A stretch of 64,000 nucleotides of DNA from Sphingomonadales bacterium (GTDB lineage: Bacteria > Pseudomonadota > Alphaproteobacteria > Sphingomonadales > Sphingomonadaceae): the NCBI GenBank assembly GCA_027490095.1, contig JAIXYT010000007.1, forward strand, positions 1-64,000, in the 5' to 3' direction. Shown here piece by piece: positions 1 through 9,221 of the stretch. Positions within the stretch are counted from its first letter, which is position 1. Each line of letters opens with the position of its first letter. Below the pieces are notes generated by a model that was given only the letters and a program-made list of their open reading frames with translations, ran no database searches and was not told the origin of the DNA. The translations under genes were made by a program, and so were the position numbers.

Positions 1-664
1 GCACGCTGGCCATGGTGCCTTCGACCAGTTTCAGCAGAGCCTGCTGCACGCCCTCGCCCGACACATCGCGGGTGATGGAGGGGTTGTCGGCCTTGCGGCT
101 GATCTTGTCGATCTCGTCGATGTAGACGATGCCCTTCTGCGCCCGCTCGACATTGTAGTCGGACGCCTGGAGCAGCTTCAGGATGATGTTCTCGACATCC
201 TCGCCCACATAGCCGGCTTCCGTCAGCGTGGTGGCATCGGCCATCGTGAAGGGCACGTCGAGGATGCGGGCCAGCGTCTGGGCAAGCAGCGTCTTGCCGC
301 ACCCGGTTGGGCCGACCAGCAGGATGTTCGACTTGGCGAGCTCGACCTCGGCGCCCTTGGTGCCGTGCTGGAGCCGCTTGTAATGGTTGTGGACTGCGAC
401 GGACAGGACCCGTTTGGCGTGGTTCTGGCCGATCACATATTCGTCCAGGACCTTCATGATCTCGCGTGGGGTCGGGACGCCGTCGCGCGTCTTCACCAGC
501 GCGTTCTTCGTCTCCTCGCGGATGATGTCGTTGCAGAGCTCGACGCATTCGTCGCAGATGAAGACGGTTGGGCCGGCAATCAGCTTCTTCACCTCGTGCT
601 GGCTCTTTCCGCAGAAAGAGCAGTAGAGGATATTCTTGCCGTCGCCGCTCGATACCTTGGTCAT
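1..664 (-). CDS. clpX: ATP-dependent Clp protease ATP-binding subunit ClpX, N-terminal part (cut by window edge)
   Basis: ClpX is the AAA+ unfoldase that recognises tagged proteins and threads them into ClpP in the cytosol. The gene runs off the left edge, so only about 221 codons are visible, and for that reason it is missing from the ORF track. Translating the minus strand from the ATG at 664 gives [20 protein letters not shown]. The N-terminal zinc-binding domain has its four Cys at residues 15, 18, 37 and 40. The Walker A GPTGCGKT and Walker [10 protein letters not shown] follow. It lies downstream of clpP in the same direction, with a GNAT gene between. Identity is secure; the C-terminus is unseen. 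Confidence 0.97.
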   Translation of the reverse strand, partial: MTKVSSGDGKNILYCSFCGKSQHEVKKLIAGPTVFICDECVELCNDIIREETKNALVKTRDGVPTPREIMKVLDEYVIGQNHAKRVLSVAVHNHYKRLQHGTKGAEVELAKSNILLVGPTGCGKTLLAQTLARILDVPFTMADATTLTEAGYVGEDVENIILKLLQASDYNVERAQKGIVYIDEIDKISRKADNPSITRDVSGEGVQQALLKLVEGTMASV

Positions 665-776
665 GATCTCGCTTTCGCACCCATGCCATGGCGGGATGGG
701 CGTCGGTCTAAGTTAGCGCTGAATTCCCCCGCTGCAAGTGCGAATGGGTTCGTGCCGGTGGGTACAGCCATGCCGT

Positions 777-1352
777 TCAACGCGCATCCCGCCACATCGG
801 GTGCATCGGAGGGCTGGAACCGACCTGTATTTCCCCCGCGACCCTGAAGCCAAACCGTTCATAGAGCGGGATGTTCCGCGGGTTCGTGCTTTCCAGATAG
901 GCGGGCATGTGATCGGCATCCACCTCCGCGAGGGCTGTGCGAAGCAGCGCCGAACCGAGCCCCTTCCCCTGTGCGCCCGGGTCGACTCCGATGAAGGGAA
1001 GATACCAGTGCGGGGATTCGGGGTGATGGCGCGCCATCGCCTCGAACACGTCCGGGGCCTCCTCTGGCATGGCGAGGTCGGCGAGCGCGCTGCCCAGCGC
1101 ATCCATGTCCGGGCCATGCCCAGGCGGGATCCACAGGGCCGCCGCGCGATGGTCCACGGCAAGAAAGCCGCGTCCGGCCGGGTGCCCGAGCGCGCCCATA
1201 TGGGCGAGCACATGGGGGAAGGCCTCAAGGAAGGCTGCAGGATCGGGCATTGCCCACCTGGTGAACGGATCGGCGGCGAACGCCGTTATCAATGTTGCCC
1301 GGGCAAGGGCCGTGTCCGATGCCGATGCAATCGGCCTGACGGCCGCTTCCAT
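777..1352 (-). CDS. GNAT-family N-acetyltransferase between clpP and clpX
   Basis: A 191-residue protein with the acetyl-CoA-binding signature of the GNAT fold: IGVDPGAQGKGLGSALL at about residues 121-137, followed by the ESTNPRNIPLYERFGF block typical of the C-terminal half. The substrate cannot be told from sequence. Its ATG shares one base with the clpP stop (TGATG), so it is probably translationally coupled to clpP, and clpX begins about 110 nt further on. The gene therefore sits inside the clpP-clpX pair. There is no signal peptide; the protein is cytosolic. Confidence 0.85.
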   Translation of the reverse strand: MEAAVRPIASASDTALARATLITAFAADPFTRWAMPDPAAFLEAFPHVLAHMGALGHPAGRGFLAVDHRAAALWIPPGHGPDMDALGSALADLAMPEEAPDVFEAMARHHPESPHWYLPFIGVDPGAQGKGLGSALLRTALAEVDADHMPAYLESTNPRNIPLYERFGFRVAGEIQVGSSPPMHPMWRDAR

Positions 1353-2056
1353 CAGGCCGCCTTCAGCTCGCCTTCAGCCGGGGTCGGGCGCTTTTCCATC
1401 ACTTCGTCGACCAGCCCGAACACCTTGGCTTCCTCGGCCGACATGAACTTGTCGCGCTCCATCGCATTCTCGATTTCCTCGAGCGGCTTGCCGGTGAACT
1501 TGGCATAGAGCCCGTTCATGTGCGCGCGGATGCGGATGATCTCGCGGGCCTGGATCTCGATGTCGGTTGCCTGGCCCTGCGCACCGCCCGAAGGCTGGTG
1601 CACCATGATGCGAGCGTTGGCGAGGCTGACGCGCATGCCGGGCTCGCCGGCGGCCAGCAGGAAGCTGCCCATGGAGGCGGCCTGGCCGATGCAGACGGTG
1701 CCGACCTTCGGCCGGATGTACTGCATGGTGTCGTAGATCGCCATGCCGCTGGTGATCACGCCGCCCGGCGAGTTGATGTACATGAAGATGTCCTTCTTGG
1801 GGTTTTCCGCCTCAAGAAAGAGCAGCTGCGCCACGATCAGCGACGCCATATTGTCCTCGATCGGGCCGTTCACGAACACGATCCGCTCGCGCAGCAGGCG
1901 CGAGAAGATGTCGAACGACCGCTCCCCCCGGCTCGACTGCTCGATCACGATGGGGACAAGTCCTCCCTGCGGCTGCAGGCTGGAGAACGGCATGCCCTCC
2001 GCGCCGGGCGCGGAAAACGGCGAAAGGGGGTCCATCCGGAACAGGTCACGATCCAT
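1352..2056 (-). CDS. clpP: ATP-dependent Clp protease proteolytic subunit ClpP
   Basis: ClpP is the serine peptidase that forms the 14-mer degradation chamber served by ClpX or ClpA. Reading from the ATG at 2056 gives 234 residues with the catalytic triad visible: Ser128 in GQAASMGSF, His153 in MVHQPSGG and Asp202 in [11 protein letters not shown]. The ORF track extends upstream to 2416, but the extension has no ClpP similarity and overlaps the divergent gene. A TTAGGAGTC ribosome-binding site directly before 2056 supports this start; a second ATG at 2035 is possible. It is followed by the GNAT gene and clpX. Confidence 0.96.
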   Translation of the reverse strand: MDRDLFRMDPLSPFSAPGAEGMPFSSLQPQGGLVPIVIEQSSRGERSFDIFSRLLRERIVFVNGPIEDNMASLIVAQLLFLEAENPKKDIFMYINSPGGVITSGMAIYDTMQYIRPKVGTVCIGQAASMGSFLLAAGEPGMRVSLANARIMVHQPSGGAQGQATDIEIQAREIIRIRAHMNGLYAKFTGKPLEEIENAMERDKFMSAEEAKVFGLVDEVMEKRPTPAEGELKAA

Positions 2057-2220
2057 GACTCCTAAGTCGGGCGTCGCTGCCGCGCCGTCAAGCCCCCGGC
2101 ATGGTCGGCATGGTCGCGGGGCCGGCAGCTCGGTCTCGGGCCGCTTCGGCAGGGCAAAATTGCGTCCGGATTGGAGGCGTCTTCGAGCCGGTCGGCGCGG
2201 CTTCTTGGTACTGACAGCGC

Positions 2221-2970
2221 ATGACAGCCCTGCCCGCTCCTTCAGGCCCTCCGGCCGGCGCGTCGGCCGGCCGCCTCTCGGCGGCTGCCGGGCGCGTGGC
2301 GCCGGCCCTTGCAGAGGCCTCCCGGCGCACCGGGGTCCCCTTCGACGCCCTGTTCCAGACGGCACGTCTTGAATCCGGTTTCGATCCCGACGCGCGGGCG
2401 CGAACCTCGTCGGCAACCGGGTTGTTCCAGTTCATCGACTCGACCTGGCTGAAGACGCTTGCCCGGCATGGGCCGCGCCATGGCCTTGCGCCGGCCACCC
2501 GGGCGGACGCGCTGGGCCTCCGCCGGGACCCTTTTGCCGCAAGCCTGATGGCAGCCCACCACATGGCCGACAATGCCGCCGTGCTTGCGGCCCGCACCGG
2601 TCGGGCGCCGGGTCAGGTGGAGCTCTATCTTGCGCATTTCCTGGGTGCCGGGGGCGCAGCGGACTTTCTCGATGGCCTGGCGTCGACCCCCGACCGCTCG
2701 GCCGCAGAGCTGATGCCCGCTGCCGCCCGGGCCAACCGCAGCATCTTCTTCGCCGGCGGGCGGGCGCAAAGCCTTGCCGAGGTGTATGAACGGTTCGCCC
2801 GGAAGCTCGGGGGCGGGCCCACACCGGAGGTGCCGTCGCAGCCGACCTTGCCGACCGTCGATGCCATCGGCACTGGCTCCGCACAGGCCGGATCTGCCGG
2901 TGATGCGCTGCCGAATGCGCTCCACACGGCGCGGCTCGCCTATCTCCTGCTGGCCGATCTCGGGGCCTGA
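2221..2970 (+). CDS. Lytic transglycosylase with SLT domain, probably flagellar
   Basis: A 249-residue protein with a soluble lytic transglycosylase fold in the first 120 residues: the catalytic Glu51 in ARLESGFDP and the [13 protein letters not shown] motif. Such enzymes cleave the peptidoglycan glycan strand. No obvious Sec signal is seen at the start, so export may go through the flagellar machinery, as proposed for SltF/FlgJ-type enzymes. It is 3 nt upstream of flhA. The FlgJ homologue of this cluster (72 aa) lacks a muramidase domain, so this protein is a good candidate for the missing rod-penetration activity. That role is an inference. The C-terminal ~120 residues are low-complexity and unassigned. 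Confidence 0.85.
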   Translation: MTALPAPSGPPAGASAGRLSAAAGRVAPALAEASRRTGVPFDALFQTARLESGFDPDARARTSSATGLFQFIDSTWLKTLARHGPRHGLAPATRADALGLRRDPFAASLMAAHHMADNAAVLAARTGRAPGQVELYLAHFLGAGGAADFLDGLASTPDRSAAELMPAAARANRSIFFAGGRAQSLAEVYERFARKLGGGPTPEVPSQPTLPTVDAIGTGSAQAGSAGDALPNALHTARLAYLLLADLGA

Positions 2971-2973
2971 TCG

Positions 2974-5079
2974 GTGGCAGCGCTCGATCGCCTGCTGAGC
3001 GCCCGGGCTGCCGCCCCCCTGCTGGGGCAATCCCTGCTGCCCGTGGCCATGCTGCTGATCGTGCTGTTGATGGTGGTGCCGGTTCCGGCGCTGCTGCTGG
3101 ACACCTTCTTCGTCGGCAACATCCTGCTGTCCCTCGTGATGCTCATGCTGGTGCTGCAGGCTGCCCGGCCGCTCGATTTCTCGGCCTTTCCCACCATCCT
3201 GCTTGTGGCCACGCTGTTTCGCCTGTCGCTGAACGTCGCCTCGACCCGGGTGGTGCTGGTGGCCGGGCACGAAGGGACGGATGCGGCCGGCAAGGTGATC
3301 GAGGCGTTCGGCGCCGCGCTCATCGGGGGGAATTTCGTCGTCGGGCTGATCGTGTTCGTGATCCTGATGATCGTGAATCTCGCCGTCATCGCAAAGGGCG
3401 CGGGGCGCGTGTCGGAAGTGTCCGCGCGGTTCACCCTGGATGCGCTGCCGGGCAAGCAGATGGCAATCGATGCCGATCTCAACGCCGGCATGCTGACGCC
3501 CGAAGAAGCACGGGCCCGCCGGGGCGAGGTTGCGGCCGAGGCCGATTTCTACGGTTCGATGGACGGCGCCTCGAAGTTCGTGAAGGGCGATGCGGTTGCC
3601 GGCATCCTGATCCTGCTGGTCAACATCTTCGGCGGGTTGATCATCGGCCTGACGAGCCATGGCATGACGCTGGCAGAGGCCGCTGATCTCTATGTCCTGC
3701 TGTCGATCGGCGACGCGCTGGTGGCGCAGATCCCTGCCCTTCTGCTGTCGATCGGTGCTGCCATCCTGGTGACCCGCAGCGCTGAGGATCGCGGCCTTGC
3801 TGCCCAGATCGGCGGGCAGTTCGCGCGGGCGTCGGCCTGGTGGCCGGCTGCCGGCGTGATGGGCGCGATGGCGCTGGTGCCGGGCTTGCCGGCTTCGGTT
3901 CTGCTGCCGGCGGCCGCCGTTGCGAGCACGATTGCCTGGCGCCTGTCGCGCACGCCAGACGTTCCCCCCGCCGAGCCTGTGACACCGCCTCCGCCCTCCA
4001 CCACGATCGAGTGGAGCGACGTGTCGGAATCCGCCCCGGTGCTGCTGGAAATCGGCTACGGCCTCATTCCGCTGGTCGACGAGGCCGGCCCGCTCATGAC
4101 CCGGATCACGGGCATCCGCCGGCAGCTTTCGCAGGAGCTTGGCTTCGTGCTGCCGATGGTGCGCGTGCGGGACAATCTGGGCCTGCCGCCGCAGGCCTAT
4201 CGCATCAGTGTTGCCGAGGAGCCCGCCGGCCAGGGCGAGGCATGGCCGGCGGACCTGCTGGCGCTTGAAGCTGAACCCGTTCGGGTGGAAGTCGCCGGTC
4301 GGGCTGTCCGGGACCCGGCTTTCGGCATGGCTGCGCGGTGGATTGACCCGGCCCTGGAAGACGAGGCGCTGGCAGCCGGCTACACCGTGGTCGATTGTGC
4401 AACCGTTGTTGGAACACATGTCTACAAGCTGTTGAAGGACCGTTCTTTCATTCTGTTTGGGCAGGATGACATGCAGGGTCTTCTGGATGCGCTTGCCACC
4501 CGCCATCCGCAGCTGGCCGCCAGTCTCTCGCCCAAGACCGTCCCGCTGGCGCTGACGACCGAGGTTGCGCGCAGCCTGCTGGAGGAGGGGGTCAGCCTGC
4601 GCGGATTTCCGCGGATTGCGGCTGCGCTGTCGCAGCATGCGCCGGCCATTGCCGACCCTGCCCTGCTGACGGAAGCGGTGCGGGCGCGGATCGGTGGGCT
4701 GATCGTCGCGGGCCTGTCCGCCGAAGCGGCCGACCAGCCGCTGCACGTGATTGCGCTCGCGCCCGGGCTCGAACAGCTGCTTGTTTCGGCGCACCGGGCA
4801 GCACCGGGAAGCGAATATCCGTTCGAACCGGGGCTCGGGAGCCGGCTTGTGGAGGCCGTTGCGGAAGCAGCGGCCGGCCCGCTGGCCGACGGCAAGCCGG
4901 TGGCGCTCGTCACCCAGCCCGGCCCCCGCCGAGCATTGTGGCGCTTGCTCAGGCTTCGCCCCGGAATCCCTGTGCTCGCCTTCCCGGAACTGCAGGACAA
5001 TCGGGCGATCGAGGTGGTTGCAGTCGTGGGTGAGGAACTGGTCGGCGCTGGTGTCGGCGGGGGGCTGGAGAAGGTCTGA
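2974..5079 (+). CDS. flhA: Flagellar biosynthesis protein FlhA
   Basis: FlhA is the large inner-membrane component of the flagellar type III export gate; its cytosolic domain forms the nonameric docking ring for substrates and chaperones. The 701-residue product has the expected hydrophobic N-terminal half with about eight membrane segments, the conserved cytosolic loop RVSEVSARFTLDALPGKQMA, and a C-terminal soluble domain. Length matches the family. The start is GTG at 2974, just after the transglycosylase stop, and the stop overlaps the fliA ATG as TGATG, so the three genes probably form an operon. A 985-residue antisense ORF in the track is a GC-driven shadow. Confidence 0.97.
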   Translation: MAALDRLLSARAAAPLLGQSLLPVAMLLIVLLMVVPVPALLLDTFFVGNILLSLVMLMLVLQAARPLDFSAFPTILLVATLFRLSLNVASTRVVLVAGHEGTDAAGKVIEAFGAALIGGNFVVGLIVFVILMIVNLAVIAKGAGRVSEVSARFTLDALPGKQMAIDADLNAGMLTPEEARARRGEVAAEADFYGSMDGASKFVKGDAVAGILILLVNIFGGLIIGLTSHGMTLAEAADLYVLLSIGDALVAQIPALLLSIGAAILVTRSAEDRGLAAQIGGQFARASAWWPAAGVMGAMALVPGLPASVLLPAAAVASTIAWRLSRTPDVPPAEPVTPPPPSTTIEWSDVSESAPVLLEIGYGLIPLVDEAGPLMTRITGIRRQLSQELGFVLPMVRVRDNLGLPPQAYRISVAEEPAGQGEAWPADLLALEAEPVRVEVAGRAVRDPAFGMAARWIDPALEDEALAAGYTVVDCATVVGTHVYKLLKDRSFILFGQDDMQGLLDALATRHPQLAASLSPKTVPLALTTEVARSLLEEGVSLRGFPRIAAALSQHAPAIADPALLTEAVRARIGGLIVAGLSAEAADQPLHVIALAPGLEQLLVSAHRAAPGSEYPFEPGLGSRLVEAVAEAAAGPLADGKPVALVTQPGPRRALWRLLRLRPGIPVLAFPELQDNRAIEVVAVVGEELVGAGVGGGLEKV

Positions 5080-5819
5080 TGGACGCGCGTGCTGCCAATG
5101 CCCTGGGGCTCTATCTGCCGGGCGCCCGGACTCCGCCGGATCCGGATCGCCTGGTGCGCACGCACTTGTCGCTGGTGCGCAAGATTGCCTGGCACACACA
5201 TGCCAGGGTATCGTCTGCCGTCGAGGTCGAGGAGCTGGTGCAGACCGGAATGGTCGCCCTGATCGAGGCTGCCCGCAATTTCGAGGATCGCGGCCAGGCG
5301 GTCTTTTCCACCTATGCCAGCGTCCGGATCCGCGGCGCCATGATCGACTCCCTGCGCAAGCACGCCACGCTCTGCCGCTCGGCCTTGCGCAAGCGGCGGG
5401 ACCTTAACGCCGCGCGGGACAGGCTGGCCGGCCTGCTGGGTCGGGCGCCCACCCACACGGAACTCGCCGAAGAGATGAGCCTTTCCGAAGGGGAGCTGCG
5501 GGAGCTTCTCAGCGCCACCCAGGGCATCCGCTACGAATCCATCGACGAGGTCTACTCCGACCACAGCATCTGGTTTGCGGCCGACGAACCCGACGCCTTC
5601 GACGCGCTCGCCGGCAGCGACCTGCGCAGCGCAATGGTGGAGGCGATCCGCGACCTGCCCGAACGCGAGGCGATGGTGCTGCAGCTTTATTTCGTGGAGG
5701 AGCTGAACCTGGAGGAAATCGGCCAGACGCTGGGTGTGGGGGCGGCGCGGGTGTGCCAGATCAAGAAGGTTGCTCTTGAGAAAGTACGAAAGCGGCTCGG
5801 GGGCTGGGAAAATCGCTGA
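5079..5819 (+). CDS. fliA: RNA polymerase sigma factor FliA (sigma-28)
   Basis: FliA directs polymerase to late flagellar genes and is held inactive by FlgM until the hook is finished. The 246-residue protein shows region 2 (AWHTHARVSSAVEVEELVQTG, then TYASVRIRGAMIDSLRK), region 3 and region 4 with a helix-turn-helix near LNLEEIGQTLGVGAARVCQI. Its start overlaps the flhA stop, and a strong intrinsic terminator follows within 40 nt. Its likely targets in this window are the flagellin, flgM and motAB promoters, which carry TAAA-N15-GCCG-like boxes, and its antagonist flgM is 4 kb away. Confidence 0.95.
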   Translation: MDARAANALGLYLPGARTPPDPDRLVRTHLSLVRKIAWHTHARVSSAVEVEELVQTGMVALIEAARNFEDRGQAVFSTYASVRIRGAMIDSLRKHATLCRSALRKRRDLNAARDRLAGLLGRAPTHTELAEEMSLSEGELRELLSATQGIRYESIDEVYSDHSIWFAADEPDAFDALAGSDLRSAMVEAIRDLPEREAMVLQLYFVEELNLEEIGQTLGVGAARVCQIKKVALEKVRKRLGGWENR

Positions 5820-5852
5820 ATAGCCGCTATTGGGACCAGGCGACCCACTGGG

Positions 5853-5883
5853 CCCCGGTCAGGCTGACCGGGGTCTTTTTTTT
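5853..5883 (+). terminator. Rho-independent terminator after fliA
   Basis: A perfect 9-bp stem, CCCCGGTCA paired with TGACCGGGG around a GGC loop, is followed by TCTTTTTTTT. It lies 33 nt after the fliA stop and closes the slt-flhA-fliA operon. Confidence 0.93.
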
Positions 5884-6063
5884 GGCCGCAGGCGGCTGGA
5901 GCCAAGAGACGGGTTGCGCAGCAATCCGGCGGAACCGCATGTCAGCGCAGCTGAACGCCTTCAGATTCGCCGCAGGCCCGGCAAGCCTGCCGCGAAGCGG
6001 ACAGGACTGAGGACCGGCCCTGTTGACCCGGGATCTGCTGTCCTAGGAATTCCGGAACTTCCC

Positions 6064-6420
6064 TCAGCGATCTTCCTCCAAGGATTTGTCGAGGTTATGC
6101 AAGAGCGAGAATGCTACCAAGGCAAAAATGCTGAGCACGCACAAAGCGTATGCAGCTGTCGTAACATAATGCTTAAGCCCAACAGTTTTCTTGAAAATCT
6201 CAGCCATTGTTACAAAAAAGAAAGGAAGCGGAGCAAAGGCTGCCAATATCCAGCCTTCTGATCGTTTGAAGAGCGTGACAGACAAAACAATCAACAGAAT
6301 GCTCAGAACCGTCGTAATTGAAGAGTCAATATCATTCTTTATGATGAATGTGACGTAGGCTGAAAAAGCCAAGGCGAACAGGTAAGATTTTCCAACGCCA
6401 ACTTTACCTTGATATGCCAC
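6064..6420 (-). CDS. Unrecognised small membrane protein in an AT-rich patch
   Basis: I do not recognise this 118-residue protein. It is hydrophobic, with about four predicted membrane segments (around residues 11-27, 36-50, 55-73 and 88-107) and a charged C-terminal tail LDKSLEEDR. The coding stretch has roughly 42 % GC by eye, against close to 70 % around it, and uses AT-rich codons such as AAA, ATT and TTT. It sits alone between the fliA terminator and the flagellin terminators, with no partner gene. The composition suggests recent acquisition. Real coding is supported by the coherent hydrophobic pattern in a low-GC stretch where long open frames arise less easily by chance. Confidence 0.65.
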   Translation of the reverse strand: MAYQGKVGVGKSYLFALAFSAYVTFIIKNDIDSSITTVLSILLIVLSVTLFKRSEGWILAAFAPLPFFFVTMAEIFKKTVGLKHYVTTAAYALCVLSIFALVAFSLLHNLDKSLEEDR

Positions 6421-6790
6421 TTGGACCCTCCGTCTCCTTGCCTTGGCCGCGTGTCAGACGTCGAGGGCCTGAGTGGACTCTGTGCCGGAGCGTCTGGTTG
6501 GTAACCTTGTCCGCAGATATCAGACACTCGCGACCATAGCCCAATGTCGCCACGACTGAAAAGGGAGTTACGCCTCGGATCCGTCGCCTTCGTGGACGGG
6601 ACGTGTTTGGGGTGATTGGGGTTCGCACCCAGCTGGACGTGTGCGCGCCCTGCCCTCGCTGGGCTGAAGGAGCCTTTTGGCGCCTGCCTGGGGTGAAGGG
6701 GGCGGCGCCCCTTTCTTCTTGGTTCGGTCCGGACGGCGGGCCGCAGCCGGCGGCTGAGCCGCCGAGTCTGCTTTGGGAGGAAGAAGAAGC
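6421..6790. other. Gene-free stretch upstream of the AT-rich orphan gene
   Basis: About 370 nt without a credible gene; the ORFs in the track here are proline- and arginine-rich shadows. It holds the presumed promoter of the minus-strand orphan gene at its left end, and GC-rich hairpins at its right end (for example CGGCGGC-TGA-GCCGCCG near 6746-6762) ahead of the flagellin terminators. Nothing else was recognised. Confidence 0.5.
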
Positions 6791-6816
6791 GAAAAAAGAG
6801 CGCGGCAAAGCCGCGC
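6790..6816 (-). terminator. Second rho-independent terminator of the flagellin gene
   Basis: On the minus strand GCGCGGC-TTT-GCCGCGC is followed by TCTTTTTTCGC, a canonical stem and U-tract. It is the second terminator-like element met when reading out of the flagellin gene and probably a fail-safe for a highly expressed transcript. Confidence 0.8.
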
Positions 6817-6829
6817 CGTCGGACGAGTC

Positions 6830-6860
6830 AAAAGGGCGGGGGTGATGGCCCCCGCCCTTT
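6830..6860 (-). terminator. First rho-independent terminator of the flagellin gene
   Basis: A perfect 12-bp inverted repeat (AAAGGGCGGGGG / CCCCCGCCCTTT) with a 6-nt loop lies 59 nt after the flagellin stop. On the minus strand the stem ends in CCCTTTT, a short U-run. Confidence 0.8.
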
Positions 6861-6918
6861 CGCTCGCCGGCCGAGTTGCCGGTAGAGTCGCGGATCAGCG
6901 CTGCGCGCTGACCGTCGC

Positions 6919-9111
6919 TTACCGAAGCAACTGGATCACCCCCTGCTGGCTCTGGTTGGCCTGACCCAGCATCGCCTGGGCTGCCTGGGTGAGGATCTGG
7001 CCGCGGGCGAGCTGCGTGGTTTCCGCTGCGAAGTCCGCGTCCTGGATCCGCGAGCGGGCGGCCATGGTGTTGGTGTTGGCGCTCGTCAGGTTGTTGATGG
7101 TTGCCTCCAGACGGTTCTGGACGGCACCCAGTTCGGCGCGGTTGATCGAGATCGACTTGAGGGCCTCGTCGATCGCGTTCAGGGCCTCGGTTGCGCCTTC
7201 CTGGCTGCTGATGTCCACGTCCTTGATCTTCAGGCCGCCGAGGTCTGCGCCGTAGCGGTTTTCCTCGAAGCCCAGCGCCGTGAAGTTGGACGCCGTGGCG
7301 AAGCCCTGGCTGCCGGCACGAATGTCGATCGCCTTGGAGCTCGACAGCGTGACCTGCGAGTAGGCGGTGTTGATCGTGGCAGCGGCGATGCTGGTCGGGT
7401 CGGTCACGCCCGTCACGGTGTAGGCCGTGCCGGTGCCGGCGATGGTGGCGCCCGCAAGGCCGAAGTTGGCTGCAACCGCTTCGTCGCTGTCGAACCAGAC
7501 CGAGACGTTGCGCCCGTCGGCTGCCGTCAGCGACAGGCCGCCGCGACCATTGTCGACGGCCGTCACGCCCGTTGCACCGCTGTTGTTGTTGATCACGTTC
7601 GCGACATTCTCGCGCGTCTGCTGCGCGCTGTCGGCCGCATCGAGCGCGATGTCCATCGACACGCCGTTGATGACGAGCGTCGCCGTGGCGCTGGTGCCGA
7701 TGACGGTGGTGGTCGTCGCGTCGATCTGGGTCGGCGCGGCGGTTGCCGTGACGCCCGTTTCGGCCGAACTCTCGTTGATCGCGGCCGCGATGGCGATCCC
7801 GCTCGCGGCCTTCTGGCTGCTGCCGGCCCGGGTGTCGGAGAAGGTGTCGTCCGACGCCTTGGAGGCGCGGATGGAGACACCGTTCAGCACCAGGTCGCCG
7901 GTGTTGAGCACCCGGACGTCCGCGCCGGTGGCCGACGAGGCGACCGCGCGGGCGTCGGTCGTCACCGTGGACACGCCACGGTCGAAGCTGCCGACCGACA
8001 AACCGGCGCGCGAGATGCGGCCGGCGCCGACCGTTCCGAGCTCGATCGGGCCGCCCGAGGTGGAGACCAGGCTGTAGGTGCCCGACTGGGCGCCGACCTT
8101 GAGGCCGGTGGAGGCCGCTGTCAGGGTGTCGAGCGAGACTTCGATGTTGCGGCCGTCTGCAGCTTCCAGGCGGATGCCGAGGTTGCTGTCGCCGGTGTCG
8201 ACGGCGCGGACGCCCGTCTGGCCGGAGATGAGGTTGATCGCATCGACAACGGCCGTGCGCGAGGCGGCCGCGTTGGTCGTGGTTGTGATCGACTGGGTGG
8301 TGACGCCGTTGATGGTGACCGTGCCGGTGAGCGCAGCAGCCGTCATGGCCGAGCCCGTCATGGTGGTGGCGCCGACGACGGCGCGGACGCCCGTCTCGGA
8401 CGACAGGCGGTTGATTGCCGCCGCCTTGGCGATGGCGCTGGCTTCCTTGTTGGTGGAGGACAGCGAGTCATCCTCGGCCTTGGAGCTGCCGATCGCGACG
8501 CCGTTGATGGTGAGGTCGTTTGCCTGCAGCGCCTGGTTGGTGGCGAGGTTCGCGGCCGTTGCTTCGAAGGCGCCGGTGGCGGTGAGGCCGGGGACGCTGC
8601 CCGTGCCCAGATCGCCGGCGCGGGCCGAACCGATCGAGAGCTGCACCGTCTGGCCGGCGCGCGAGCCCGTCTGCAGCGAGAGGCGGTTCGACGAGCCGTC
8701 GAGCAGGCGGATGCCGTTGAAGCTGGTGCGGTTGGCGACATTGTCGATTTCGCTGACCAGCTGGCCGACTTCGGCCTGCAGCGCCTCGCGATCTTCGCCC
8801 GAGATGGTGCCGTTGGCGGCCTGGACGGCGAGTTCGCGCATCCGCTGCAGCATGTTGGTGACTTCGCCCATGGCGGTTTCGGCCGTCTGGGCGAGGCTGA
8901 TCCCGTCGCCGGCGTTGCGGATGGCGACGGACAGGCCGCGCACATCCGCGGTCATGCGCTGCGAGATCGCGAGACCGGCGGCGTCGTCCTTGGCGCTGTT
9001 GATGCGCAGGCCCGTCGACAGCCGTTCCATGGCCTTGTCGAGACTGGCCTGGGCCATCCGATTGCCGTTCTGCGCCTTCAGCGCAGACAGGTTGGTGTTG
9101 ATGATGGTCAT
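6919..9111 (-). CDS. fliC: Flagellin, long form with duplicated central domain
   Basis: Structural subunit of the flagellar filament. The 730-residue protein has the conserved D0/D1 N-terminus ([15 protein letters not shown], then [20 protein letters not shown]) and the C-terminal D1/D0 helices ([20 protein letters not shown], ending GVIQLLR). Most flagellins have 270-500 residues; the extra length lies in the centre. There, two kinds of flagellin hook-IN-like module alternate: type A at about 198-245 and 405-455 (INGVAI/LNGVSI...ETGV), and type B at about 262-328 and 476-541 (ending [12 protein letters not shown] / [12 protein letters not shown]). This indicates duplication of an A+B unit. 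A GAGGATCAGGACG ribosome site and a sigma-28-like promoter precede it; tandem terminators follow. No fliS or fliD lies nearby. Confidence 0.96.
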   Translation of the reverse strand: MTIINTNLSALKAQNGNRMAQASLDKAMERLSTGLRINSAKDDAAGLAISQRMTADVRGLSVAIRNAGDGISLAQTAETAMGEVTNMLQRMRELAVQAANGTISGEDREALQAEVGQLVSEIDNVANRTSFNGIRLLDGSSNRLSLQTGSRAGQTVQLSIGSARAGDLGTGSVPGLTATGAFEATAANLATNQALQANDLTINGVAIGSSKAEDDSLSSTNKEASAIAKAAAINRLSSETGVRAVVGATTMTGSAMTAAALTGTVTINGVTTQSITTTTNAAASRTAVVDAINLISGQTGVRAVDTGDSNLGIRLEAADGRNIEVSLDTLTAASTGLKVGAQSGTYSLVSTSGGPIELGTVGAGRISRAGLSVGSFDRGVSTVTTDARAVASSATGADVRVLNTGDLVLNGVSIRASKASDDTFSDTRAGSSQKAASGIAIAAAINESSAETGVTATAAPTQIDATTTTVIGTSATATLVINGVSMDIALDAADSAQQTRENVANVINNNSGATGVTAVDNGRGGLSLTAADGRNVSVWFDSDEAVAANFGLAGATIAGTGTAYTVTGVTDPTSIAAATINTAYSQVTLSSSKAIDIRAGSQGFATASNFTALGFEENRYGADLGGLKIKDVDISSQEGATEALNAIDEALKSISINRAELGAVQNRLEATINNLTSANTNTMAARSRIQDADFAAETTQLARGQILTQAAQAMLGQANQSQQGVIQLLR

Positions 9112-9180
9112 CGTCCTGATCCTCGTTCAAGCTGCGGGGCTCATCCCCCGGAAGCCTCAAGGTCGAAGCCTCGAAGCGCC

Positions 9181-9207
9181 TTCACGGCCGGGGCCGGAAG
9201 CGGTTAA
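9181..9207 (-). promoter_or_regulatory. Candidate sigma-28 promoter of the flagellin gene
   Basis: On the minus strand TTAA is followed after exactly 15 nt by GCCGTGAA, close to the FliA consensus TAAA-N15-GCCGATAA. The -10 element ends 70 nt before the flagellin ATG. The same architecture precedes flgM and motA. Confidence 0.55.
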
Positions 9208-9221
9208 ACGACAGCAATCCC

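Noticed and set aside
2130-2175. Sigma-54-like sequence (GGCAGGGCAAAATTGC) upstream of the transglycosylase gene
   Set aside because: The GG and GC elements are 14 nt apart instead of 12, so it does not fit an RpoN promoter.
2242-5199. 985-codon minus-strand ORF antisense to slt-flhA
   Set aside because: It mirrors flhA and its neighbours, is rich in Arg, Gly, Gln and His without domain motifs, and arises from high GC at third positions of the real genes.
6404-6808. 134-codon minus-strand ORF upstream of the AT-rich orphan gene
   Set aside because: Pro/Arg/Ser-rich frame across several GC hairpins; no family features and no ribosome site.
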